A stretch of 8,101 nt of DNA from an uncultured Campylobacter sp. (lineage in GTDB: Bacteria > Campylobacterota > Campylobacteria > Campylobacterales > Campylobacteraceae). The notes beneath the pieces are model-generated. The model was not told the DNA's origin. It searched no databases and saw nothing but the letters and a program-made list of their open reading frames with translations. Shown here in pieces: positions 1 to 6,624 of the stretch (positions are counted from its first letter, which is position 1; each line of letters starts with the position of its first letter). The stretch spans positions 1 to 8,101 of the forward strand of contig CASFHJ010000160.1 of the NCBI GenBank assembly GCA_949294425.1, given 5' to 3'. The position numbers and the translations under genes were made by a program.

Positions 1-188
1 CTTTGAACTTGCTCGCTAGCTTGTTCTTGCTCATTACTCTCAACTTTTTCTTCTTTCTTAGTATTTTGCTCTTGTTTTAAAATTTGCTCTTGCTCACTTG
101 AAAATTCAGACATAACCTTGAAATGATAATTATCTATAACGTGTAAATTTGAGTTTGTTTGAGAGATTACATTTGTGTTTTTTCTCAT
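1..188 (-). CDS. fliH: FliH, flagellar export ATPase regulator (N-terminal part only; 3' end beyond window)
   Basis: An open frame starts with ATG at 188 and runs to the window edge without a stop, giving 62 complete residues. It begins MRKNTNVISQ and includes HVIDNYHFKVMSEF at about residues 16-29, followed by a tail rich in Glu, Gln and Lys with repeated EQEQ units. FliH is a cytoplasmic protein that binds and restrains the export ATPase FliI and docks it to the C-ring. Its N-terminal part contacts FliM/FliN, and the middle is usually a long helix. The identification rests on position (4 bases after fliG, after fliF-fliG, as in Campylobacter) and on an N-terminus of the expected character. 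The conserved C-terminal domain is outside the window. The Shine-Dalgarno is weak (AGAG then TAAGAAT before the ATG), and a second in-frame ATG lies at 113. Translation probably depends on coupling to fliG. Confidence 0.82.
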   Translation of the reverse strand, partial: MRKNTNVISQTNSNLHVIDNYHFKVMSEFSSEQEQILKQEQNTKKEEKVESNEQEQASEQVQ

Positions 189-192
189 ATTC

Positions 193-1221
193 TTACTCTA
201 TCATTTCATCGCCATCACCAGCTTGAACTAAGCCCTGCTCTATAAGCTTTTGCACCACCTCTACCACCTTTCTTTGTGCCTCTTCCACATCTCTTACACG
301 CACAGCTCCTAAAAAGCCCATTTCCTCCAAAAAGGCTTCAGAAGCACGAGAGGACATATTTGAAAGGAATTTTTGCTTTAAATCCTCACTAGCACCCTTA
401 AGACCAACCATAAGATCTTTTTTATCAGCCACCTTTAGAATTTCTCTAATTGCTTGAGTGCCAAGCTTAGAAATATCATCAAAGGTAAACATTAAATCTT
501 TTATGGTTTCAGCTAGTTTTTCATCACTTTGCTCTATATAGGTTATGGTTGATTTAGAAGCCTTTTGACCTAAGCGATTAAGCACTTCAGCAACTGCTCT
601 TGGACCACCAACTTCGACCTTGTAAGATGTGAGGCTTTCAAGCTTACTTTCAAGCACAGCAGAAACTCTTTTTATGATAGAAGGGGAAATATCTCCCAAA
701 GAAGCCATTCTTATAACAACTTCTGCTCTTAATTCATCGCTAAAATACTCCAAGGTTTCAGCCGCATGTATGGAGTCCATATGAGCTAGTATAAGTGCTA
801 TGGTTTGAGGGTGTTCTTTTACTATAAAGTCAGCTAATTGTTGAGGCTTTATCTGTGCTAAGTATGCAAAATTTTGATTATTTTCCATACTTTTTGTAAG
901 CTTTTCTAAGATCTTATTAGCTATATCAGGACCAAAGGTTCTAAATAAAATTTCTTTTGCGTATTCTAAGCCGCCACTTTTTATGTATTGATTTGATTGT
1001 AAGAGGGTGTAAAACTCCTCCAAAACAGCTGTGGCAACGGTTTTATCAACCTGTTTAGCCATAGCTATGTAACGAGATACCTCAGTGATTATATTTATTT
1101 CCATATGCGAGAACAAAACGGTGGTAGTATCTTCTCCAAGCTGTATCAAAAAAATAGCGATCTTTTCTGGCATGGAAAGATCATCATAGATCATTTTTTG
1201 TTCTTCGCTAAGCTTAATCAT
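193..1221 (-). CDS. fliG: FliG, flagellar motor switch / rotor protein
   Basis: Complete protein of 342 residues, the normal length for FliG. FliG forms the upper part of the C-ring on the cytoplasmic face of the MS ring, generates torque with the stator and takes part in direction switching. The three armadillo-like domains can be followed: N-terminal FliF-binding domain about 1-110, middle domain with the EHPQ motif at 136-139, a GG linker at 205-206, then the C-terminal domain with MFTF at 244-247 (usually MFVF). The charged torque helix is intact. Aligned with the E. coli residues K264, R281, D288, D289 and R297, this protein has K275, R292, E299, E300 and R308, so every charge is kept. 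The start at 1221 is supported by AGGGA at 1232-1228 with 6-base spacing. The start overlaps the fliF stop as TAATG, which suggests coupled synthesis. Stop TAA at 195-193. Confidence 0.98.
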   Translation of the reverse strand: MIKLSEEQKMIYDDLSMPEKIAIFLIQLGEDTTTVLFSHMEINIITEVSRYIAMAKQVDKTVATAVLEEFYTLLQSNQYIKSGGLEYAKEILFRTFGPDIANKILEKLTKSMENNQNFAYLAQIKPQQLADFIVKEHPQTIALILAHMDSIHAAETLEYFSDELRAEVVIRMASLGDISPSIIKRVSAVLESKLESLTSYKVEVGGPRAVAEVLNRLGQKASKSTITYIEQSDEKLAETIKDLMFTFDDISKLGTQAIREILKVADKKDLMVGLKGASEDLKQKFLSNMSSRASEAFLEEMGFLGAVRVRDVEEAQRKVVEVVQKLIEQGLVQAGDGDEMIE

Positions 1222-2909
1222 TAAATATCCCTATTTTCATTATATTCTGTGTCGTTTTCAACCAAGGTTTGAAGTAAGGTTGCAACCTCTTGACTCTTAT
1301 CATTTACCAAGGCTTTAAGCTTTTCAAGCAAGACATCATACTGCAAAGCGTCCTCATTTATTCCATCCCCAAAGCCAAGCTGTTCTTCAACTCTTTTTCT
1401 AGCCGCATTGAATTTTTCCAAAGCATCTTCAGCATCATCAACAGGACCAAGTTCTCTTTGTGCTTCTTCCTCAGCAGATTCTATATCTGCTAACATTTTT
1501 TGAGTGAAAGGAGCTATTACTTTTTTGTAGAAAATAAATAGCAAAATGGCTGCTATGAAATATTTAACAGGTGGTATAAATGGTTCTATGAATCTTGAGT
1601 AAAAGGTTTGCACCTTGCTTTCAACCTTAACATCAGGTCTTCTAAATTCAAGATTGCTAATGCTAACCTCATCGCCTCTTGCGGCGTTGTAGTTTATGGT
1701 TCTTTGCACTAAATTTTGTATGTTTTGAAGCTCTGCCTGACTTAAAGGCACATACTCACTTATTGTATTTCCATTTTCATCTGTTCTATCTTGGTATCTG
1801 CCGTCTATCATAACCGCAGCTGATGTTCTTACTATAGTAGCAAAGGACTTTTCTACATTTGTTATGGTTTTTGAAATTTCGTTATTTGTTGTTACCTGAT
1901 TCTTTTTGTATTCCTCAGTTAAGCCATCGTCATTTAAGCCCTCGACAGGACCTATGTTTGATACAGCTCCGGGAACTCCTTGGATAACTGGATCTTTTCT
2001 TCCCTTTCTTTCCTCATTTAAGGTTTGCTCACTTCTTATAACCGTTGTTGGATCATAAACTTCACTTTGTGAGTTCATCTTTGAAAAATCAAATTCTATA
2101 TTTACATTTGCAACAACCCTATCAAGCCCTCCAGCAAAGGGTGCTAGAGTATTTATTATCTTTTGTTCTAATTCTTGCTCGTGATCTCTTTTGTATTTTA
2201 TTTGGGCTGCTATTATATCGCTTTCATAAGCTCCTTCATCATCTAGCATGATCCCGTTTTGATCTGTTATTTTTACATTTTGTAAATTTAGCTTTGGCAC
2301 TGCAGATGCTATGATATTTTTAATACCATCAACCTGCTTTCTGGTAAGCTTTAAGCCTTCTTTTATATTAAGCACTATAGAGGCAGCAGGAGGAGTTTGT
2401 CTTTCCGTAAAAACGCTAGGTTTTGGCATGGAGATGTGAACTGTTGCCCTTTGTATAGGCTCTAGGCTTTCTATGGTTCTTGCTAATTCTGTTTGTAAGG
2501 CTCTTAGGAATTTAATTCTTTGTTCTTCATCTGTGGCACCAAATTGAAGCTGGTCATAGCCCTCCCAGCCCATCTTAGAATCTTTTATAAGCCCCTCACT
2601 TGCTATAGCCATTCTTTGCCTATAAACATGCTCTCTTGGAACTAGAATAGTGCCTTCATTTTGTATGGTGTAAGGTATGGAGTTTTGGTCTAAGTATGTA
2701 ACTATGGCTGAGGCACTACTAGCTTCTGCGTTTTCAACCAAAACAGCGTAAGAATTTGAAGCACTAGAGCCTGAACTTCTATAAAGAGCTAAAAACACCA
2801 AAAAGGCTATAACCGCTACAAGTGAAACTGCTATAACTATTTTTTGTCTTTTGCTTAAATTTTGAAATAGCTGCCCTACTTGATGTAGCATATTTTTAAA
2901 TTCTTCCAT
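1221..2909 (-). CDS. fliF: FliF, flagellar MS-ring protein
   Basis: Complete protein of 562 residues, typical of FliF. It forms the MS ring in the inner membrane, the base on which the rotor and the export gate are assembled. The first membrane segment is at about 24-43 (KIVIAVSLVAVIAFLVFLAL). The YscJ/FliF ring-building domain follows at about 45-230 and contains the conserved MGWEGYDQLQFG and ERTIESLEPIQ-like stretches (here RTIESLEPIQRATVHI). The larger FliF C domain runs through the periplasmic part, and the second membrane segment is at about 446-463 (PPVKYFIAAILLFIFYKK). The cytoplasmic tail is acidic and ends in the helix EVATLLQTLVEND, which is the FliG-binding element. It starts 12 bases after hisC with GAGGG about 5 bases before the ATG. 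No separate flagellar-type promoter is evident in front of it. Confidence 0.98.
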   Translation of the reverse strand: MEEFKNMLHQVGQLFQNLSKRQKIVIAVSLVAVIAFLVFLALYRSSGSSASNSYAVLVENAEASSASAIVTYLDQNSIPYTIQNEGTILVPREHVYRQRMAIASEGLIKDSKMGWEGYDQLQFGATDEEQRIKFLRALQTELARTIESLEPIQRATVHISMPKPSVFTERQTPPAASIVLNIKEGLKLTRKQVDGIKNIIASAVPKLNLQNVKITDQNGIMLDDEGAYESDIIAAQIKYKRDHEQELEQKIINTLAPFAGGLDRVVANVNIEFDFSKMNSQSEVYDPTTVIRSEQTLNEERKGRKDPVIQGVPGAVSNIGPVEGLNDDGLTEEYKKNQVTTNNEISKTITNVEKSFATIVRTSAAVMIDGRYQDRTDENGNTISEYVPLSQAELQNIQNLVQRTINYNAARGDEVSISNLEFRRPDVKVESKVQTFYSRFIEPFIPPVKYFIAAILLFIFYKKVIAPFTQKMLADIESAEEEAQRELGPVDDAEDALEKFNAARKRVEEQLGFGDGINEDALQYDVLLEKLKALVNDKSQEVATLLQTLVENDTEYNENRDI

Positions 2910-2921
2910 AAAACCCTCTAT

Positions 2922-4019
2922 CTAAAGCAAATAAAGCTTGGAAAATTCATCAAAAAATTTATCATTATCCTCGCTTTTGCCTATGCTTATACGCACAGCA
3001 TTCATACCATAACTTTGCAGATTTCTTATTATTATACCTTTTTTAAGCAATTTTTCGCACAAATCCTTGGCATTTTTTTCCTCAAAGATGTATGTTATGA
3101 AATTTGTGTAGCTATCTATGTAAGAAATATTAAAATTATTAGCAAGATCCTCATATCTTTTCATCTCTTTATAATTCATCTCTAAGCTCTTTTTAACAAA
3201 GTCCTCATCACTTAATGCTGCTACTGCTGCTTTTAAAGAAAGACTGCTGACATTAAAAGGAGCTCTTATCTTATAAAGATTTTGTATAATATCCTCATCA
3301 CCCACAGCATAACCAACCCTAAGACCACCCAAACCATAAAGCTTTGAAAAGGTTGAAAGATAAATAGCATTCTTAAAATTTGCAATCAAATCCTTAGCCT
3401 CTATCTTTTTTTTGCTATCCTTAAAGGCTGCAAAATCATTATAAGCACAATCCAAAGCTACTATGCAATCCTTATCACAAAAGCTTATAAAATCATAAAC
3501 CTCGTCTCTGTCTAAACACTCTCCTAAAGGATTGTTTGGTAGACAAAGATAAACAAGCTTTATCTCATCTTTATGTCTTTTGTAAAGATCTTTTAACTCT
3601 TTTAAATTATGCGTTTTAGACTCTGTTTTATAAGCTCTTGACCTACAATGTTTTGCGTAAATTTCATACATAGCAAAGCTAATACCGCATTGAAGATAGG
3701 CATTTTGTGAATTTAGCTTGGCATGGCTTAAAAACTCTATTATCTGATCGCTTCCTGCGCCTATTATTAAATTTGAAATCTTAAGCTCATATTTTTGTGC
3801 TAACTTTTCTTTTAACTCGCTCATATTATCATCAGGATATAAGTGCACTAAATGGGCGTTTTGCTTTATAGCTTCTATCACTTTTAAGCTTGTGCCAAGA
3901 GCATTTTCGTTACTTGCTAACTTTACTACACTTTTTAGTCCATACTCATTTGCAACAGCTTGTATATCCTTTCCCGGCTCATAAAGTGGTAAGTTTTGTA
4001 AGTAGGCATTAAAATTCAT
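2922..4019 (-). CDS. hisC: HisC, histidinol-phosphate aminotransferase
   Basis: PLP enzyme of the type I fold, which converts imidazole acetol-phosphate and glutamate to histidinol-phosphate in histidine synthesis. With the start at 4019 it is 365 residues, MNFNAYLQNL to KLYLL. Seen in order: KLASNEN at 33-39, the GAGSDQ cofactor loop at 88-92, PNNPLGE at 161-167, Asp190 and Tyr193 in the cofactor pocket, the PLP lysine K226 in STFSKLYGLGGLR, and substrate-carboxylate arginines in IIIRNL (R332) and VRISIG (R343). The frame is open to an ATG at 4055, but 4019 is preferred because GGAG at 4029-4026 is 6 bases away and the N-terminus then resembles that of C. jejuni HisC as I remember it. The gene overlaps pheA by 11 bases. 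The family often has side activity on aromatic amino acids, so a role with PheA in phenylalanine synthesis is possible but inferred. Stop TAG at 2924-2922. Confidence 0.95.
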   Translation of the reverse strand: MNFNAYLQNLPLYEPGKDIQAVANEYGLKSVVKLASNENALGTSLKVIEAIKQNAHLVHLYPDDNMSELKEKLAQKYELKISNLIIGAGSDQIIEFLSHAKLNSQNAYLQCGISFAMYEIYAKHCRSRAYKTESKTHNLKELKDLYKRHKDEIKLVYLCLPNNPLGECLDRDEVYDFISFCDKDCIVALDCAYNDFAAFKDSKKKIEAKDLIANFKNAIYLSTFSKLYGLGGLRVGYAVGDEDIIQNLYKIRAPFNVSSLSLKAAVAALSDEDFVKKSLEMNYKEMKRYEDLANNFNISYIDSYTNFITYIFEEKNAKDLCEKLLKKGIIIRNLQSYGMNAVRISIGKSEDNDKFFDEFSKLYLL

Positions 4020-5079
4020 TTTCATCTCCACATAAATATGATCCAAGCCAGACAAAATCCACGTCCTTTAAGGCTCTTTGCACATTTTCATCATCTATAT
4101 GTCCGTCAAAATCTATGTAAAAACTATGTAAAAAATCCTTAGATTTTATGGGTCTTGATTCTAGCTTTGTTAAATTTATATCCTCTTTTTTTAAGGCTAG
4201 TAAAAGCTCACTTAAAGCACCCGGTTTGTGGCTGGTTTTTGCTAGGATAGAGGTCTTACAATTTGGCATTTTAGAAAGCTTTATATCGCTAAGTATTAAA
4301 AACCTAGTGCGATTCGCTAAGTTATCTTCTATCTTGCTAAAAAGTATAGGCACATTGTAAAGCTTTGCGGCTATCTTAGAGCAAATAGCTGCGGCATTTT
4401 TATCTTGAGAGGCTAGATAAGCTGCCTGTGCTGTAGATTTAGAGGGTATAAATTCTATACTAGCTAAATTATGGCTTTTTAAAAAAGCTAGGCATTGATT
4501 ATAGCCCTGTGGATGAGAATAAATCTTTTTTATCTCCTTTAAATTTTCGTTTATGCTTACAAAAGAATGATGTATATCCATATAAATTTCGCCAAAAATT
4601 TTTATATCTTGATACTTACCAAGACAATCCAAACTAGCTCCCACAGCTCCTTCTGTATTATTTTCTATGGGTATTACTCCGTAATTTGCCTCTTTGTTTA
4701 CAAGCTCTTTAAAGACATCTTCTATAGTTCCTAAGGCTATGTATGAGCTCATAGCACCAAAACGGCTTCTTGCTGCTTGATGAGTATATGTTCCTTCAGG
4801 TCCTAAATAAGCTATACACTGAGGCATTTCTAAATTCCTTGAAACGGCAAATATCTCTTGATAAATAGCTTCTATGGCGTTTTGATTTAAGAGTCCTTTA
4901 TTTTTGTTTTTAAGCCTTGCTATTATGGCTCTTTCTCTTTCTGGTCTGTATATGGAGCTTTGCGTGCTTTGCTTTATCTCTCCTATCTCCTTTACAAATT
5001 CCATTCTTTGATTTAATAATTTTAAAATTTCATCGTCTATATTATCTATCTTAAGTCTTAAATTATCTATGCTTTTCAT
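4009..5079 (-). CDS. pheA: PheA, bifunctional chorismate mutase / prephenate dehydratase (P-protein)
   Basis: Complete protein of 356 residues, standard for the P-protein that turns chorismate into prephenate and then phenylpyruvate in phenylalanine synthesis. The AroQ-type chorismate mutase occupies about 1-85 (RLKIDNIDDEILKLLNQRM, then YRPERE at 44-49). The prephenate dehydratase follows at about 88-268, with YLGPEGTYTHQAA at 91-103, PIENNTEG at 137-144, SHPQGYNQC at 188-196, STAQAA at 215-220 and the catalytic NRTRF at 256-260. A C-terminal ACT domain covers about 275-356, with GALS at 287-290 (usually GALV) and ESRP at 307-310, the phenylalanine-binding motifs, so feedback inhibition by phenylalanine is expected. 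The ATG at 5079 has AAGGGA about 6 bases upstream and overlaps the HAD gene by 17 bases. Nothing looks damaged. Confidence 0.97.
   Translation of the reverse strand: MKSIDNLRLKIDNIDDEILKLLNQRMEFVKEIGEIKQSTQSSIYRPERERAIIARLKNKNKGLLNQNAIEAIYQEIFAVSRNLEMPQCIAYLGPEGTYTHQAARSRFGAMSSYIALGTIEDVFKELVNKEANYGVIPIENNTEGAVGASLDCLGKYQDIKIFGEIYMDIHHSFVSINENLKEIKKIYSHPQGYNQCLAFLKSHNLASIEFIPSKSTAQAAYLASQDKNAAAICSKIAAKLYNVPILFSKIEDNLANRTRFLILSDIKLSKMPNCKTSILAKTSHKPGALSELLLALKKEDINLTKLESRPIKSKDFLHSFYIDFDGHIDDENVQRALKDVDFVWLGSYLCGDENEF
4026..4029 (-). promoter_or_regulatory. Shine-Dalgarno that sets the hisC start
   Basis: Read on the minus strand the sequence is GTGGAGATGAAAATG. GGAG touches the ATG at 4025 with no spacing but stands 6 bases from the ATG at 4019, the usual distance. 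There is no comparable site before the ATG at 4055. This is the reason for placing the hisC start at 4019, inside the last codons of pheA. Reinitiation by ribosomes finishing pheA is likely. Confidence 0.7.
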
Positions 5080-5833
5080 TTATTTCCCTTAAATATTCAT
5101 TTACATTTAAATATACAAAATCTAACTTATCCTTATCCAAATTTTCACTATCTTTTATCTTTCCACTTAAAACCAAAGCCGTTTTCATACCTAAATCCTT
5201 AGCCTTTACAAGATCTCCTTTAAAATCATCGCTAATTATTAAAATATCTTTGAAATCAGCATTTTTATCTTGCTTTCTAAGCAGGGATAAAGCCTCTTTG
5301 TAAAAGGCTTTGCTTGGTTTTCCTACAACCTCGTATTTGCAATTACTGGCGTAAGTAAGCATAGCCATAATGCTACCAACTCCGGGATAAGATCTATTAT
5401 TTTTCTTATAAATGCTAGTTTCATGCATGGCTATTATCCTTGTGCCAGAATTTGCAAATTCTATCATAGAGGCAAAATCAGAAAAAGAAAAATTATCATA
5501 AGAGGCTATTAAAACAGCTTCTGGTTCTTTGTAATCAAGATCATAACCTAGGCTTTCTAAGCTTTGTAAAAAGGCTTTTGCTCCATAAGCTGCCACCTTG
5601 CAAGGTTTTATAAAAGATTTTAGCACAGAAAAGGGATCTAAGTAAGCATCATCTTTTATCTCAAGCCCTAAGGCTCTTAACTCCCTTAAAAGAGATATTT
5701 TTTTTGTGTTATTTGTGATGATTACGTAAGGGATAAGATTTGAATTTAAGTATTTTATAAGCTCTTTAGCTCCTTTTATTAAAGACTTATCCTCATCGCT
5801 TAGTAAAGTTCCTTGCACATCTAAAAAAAGCAT
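5063..5833 (-). CDS. HAD-IIA (NagD-like) family protein with an altered catalytic motif
   Basis: Protein of 256 residues of the haloacid dehalogenase superfamily, subclass IIA by overall pattern. The four HAD motifs are: I, DVQGTL at 5-10 with nucleophile D5; II, TNNT at 40-43; III, K172 in VVGKPSK; IV, ISDDFKGD at 200-207. Between II and III is a NagD-type cap containing SYPGVGSIMAMLTYAS at about 148-163. The second Asp of motif I, the general acid/base in phosphatases, is replaced by Gln (Q7, codon CAA at 5815-5813), so ordinary phosphatase activity may be weak or changed. The family mostly hydrolyses small phosphate esters; the substrate here cannot be told from sequence. It is first in the pheA-hisC-fliFGH operon, 17 bases overlapping pheA. 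AAGG lies 7 bases before the ATG. C. jejuni has a homologous gene in the same place (Cj0315), as I recall. Confidence 0.88.
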   Translation of the reverse strand: MLFLDVQGTLLSDEDKSLIKGAKELIKYLNSNLIPYVIITNNTKKISLLRELRALGLEIKDDAYLDPFSVLKSFIKPCKVAAYGAKAFLQSLESLGYDLDYKEPEAVLIASYDNFSFSDFASMIEFANSGTRIIAMHETSIYKKNNRSYPGVGSIMAMLTYASNCKYEVVGKPSKAFYKEALSLLRKQDKNADFKDILIISDDFKGDLVKAKDLGMKTALVLSGKIKDSENLDKDKLDFVYLNVNEYLREINEKHR

Positions 5834-5840
5834 AGAAAAA

Positions 5841-5876
5841 CCTTAATTTTTCCTAGATTATAGCACAAAATTAAGG
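5841..5876. repeat. 10-bp perfect inverted repeat bracketing the operon promoter -10
   Basis: Plus-strand CCTTAATTTT at 5841-5850 and its exact complement AAAATTAAGG at 5867-5876, separated by 16 bases that contain the -10 element. The arm nearest the gene includes the AAGG ribosome-binding site of the HAD gene. Read as RNA on the minus strand from further upstream, the arms could pair and are followed by TTTTT, so the structure could also stop or attenuate read-through from the nitroreductase gene. Operator, attenuator or chance in AT-rich DNA cannot be separated by eye. Confidence 0.5.
5857..5865 (-). promoter_or_regulatory. Predicted sigma70-type promoter (extended -10) of the HAD-pheA-hisC-fliFGH operon
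   Basis: Minus strand reads TGC-TATAAT at 5865-5857, a perfect TATAAT with the TG extension typical of epsilonproteobacterial housekeeping promoters, which often lack a -35 box. No TTGACA-like hexamer is at the proper distance, but the upstream DNA (about 5888-5935) is almost pure A/T and includes a 9-bp inverted repeat, ATTTAAAAT at 5888-5896 with ATTTTAAAT at 5914-5922. Transcription would begin near 5850, leaving a leader of about 17 bases with AAGG before the HAD ATG at 5833. The start point is a prediction. Confidence 0.72.
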
Positions 5877-5956
5877 GCAAAGTTGAAATTTAAAATTATT
5901 TTTTAAAACTTTTATTTTAAATATAAGAGATATTAATAATAAAACAAGCTAAATTT

Positions 5957-5978
5957 TGTCCTAGTTTAAACTAGGACA
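5957..5978 (-). terminator. Perfect 22-bp palindrome, terminator-like hairpin after the nitroreductase gene
   Basis: TGTCCTAGTTT at 5957-5967 is followed directly by its exact complement AAACTAGGACA at 5968-5978, only four bases beyond the nitroreductase stop codon. As RNA it would fold into a stem of about 8 pairs (UGUCCUAG with CUAGGACA) and a UUUAAA loop. On the minus strand it is followed by AAAATTTAGC and not by a clear U-run, so it is not a textbook Rho-independent terminator. Position argues for transcript end or 3'-end protection. A dyad protein site is the other option. Confidence 0.5.
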
Positions 5979-5982
5979 TCTT

Positions 5983-6603
5983 TTATCTATACTCAACTAC
6001 TTCTTGTATGCTAAGTCTTTGTTTTTTGTATTTTGGTTCATCTTTTCTATAACCAAGGCTTAATATAACAGCTGTTTGAAAAGGGTGGCTAAGCTTTAAG
6101 TACTCATCTACCTTATCCTTTTCAAAACCACCTATCATGCAAGAGTCAATCCCTCTAACCATAGCAGCAGTAGCCATTTGCATAATAGCTAAATGGCACT
6201 GAGCACTAGCATAGGCATAAAGCTCTTGTTCACTCATAGAATTCGTAGCATAGGTATAAGCACCTACAACTTGCTCGAATTTTTCCTTATTTTCATCAGG
6301 AGAGCAAAATCTACCTACTTGCTTTTTAATATACTCATCTTTTGCCTGTAAATCAGTCCTTGCTAAAATGATGATATTATGGCTTGCAGTGGCTACGTTT
6401 TCTTGATTAAAGCAAATTTTACTTAAAGCCTCATTGTCCTCTTTTTTACTTATAACCACAAATTTCCAAGGCTCAAAACCGCAAGAGCTAGGCGCTAAAC
6501 GTCCAGCTTCTAAGATAAAGTCTAAGTCATCTTTTTGTATACTTTCTTGCTTAAAAGCCTTACAAGCAAACCTTTTATGTAGTGTTTCTTCGAATGTAAA
6601 CAT
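5983..6603 (-). CDS. rdxA: Oxygen-insensitive NAD(P)H nitroreductase, NfsB/RdxA type
   Basis: Flavoprotein of 206 residues of the nitroreductase family: soluble, FMN-dependent, using NAD(P)H to reduce nitroaromatics, nitroimidazoles or quinones. Visible FMN and fold motifs: HKRFACKAF at 9-17, APSSCGFEPWKFVV at 37-50, GIDSCMIGGF at 151-160 and SLGYRKDE at 182-189. Six cysteines (14, 41, 64, 100, 136, 155) include one just after the N-terminal arginine, as in Helicobacter pylori RdxA, whose corresponding motifs are RHSCKMF and GLDSCIIGGF. RdxA is known for reductive activation of metronidazole in H. pylori. The symbol is a best guess: the nitroreductase family is certain, the subgroup less so, since the middle part also resembles E. 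coli NfsB. AGGA lies 7 bases before the ATG at 6603. The gap of 65 bases from phoX has its own possible promoter. Confidence 0.87.
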   Translation of the reverse strand: MFTFEETLHKRFACKAFKQESIQKDDLDFILEAGRLAPSSCGFEPWKFVVISKKEDNEALSKICFNQENVATASHNIIILARTDLQAKDEYIKKQVGRFCSPDENKEKFEQVVGAYTYATNSMSEQELYAYASAQCHLAIMQMATAAMVRGIDSCMIGGFEKDKVDEYLKLSHPFQTAVILSLGYRKDEPKYKKQRLSIQEVVEYR

Positions 6604-6624
6604 TATTTTATCCTTTCATTTTTT

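Noticed and set aside
2925..3000. Possible internal promoter for fliF at the 3' end of hisC (GATAAT-like string)
   Set aside because: Weak match in AT-rich coding sequence, with no sigma54 or sigma28 pattern that I can see; chance is the simpler explanation.
5698..5705. Runs of eight A/T in coding or leader DNA (5698-5705 in the HAD gene, 3406-3413 in hisC, 6619-6626 before the nitroreductase) as phase-variable tracts
   Set aside because: Campylobacter phase variation mainly uses G/C runs; eight A/T is short and common here, and the frames are intact (the HAD run simply encodes part of NNTKKIS).
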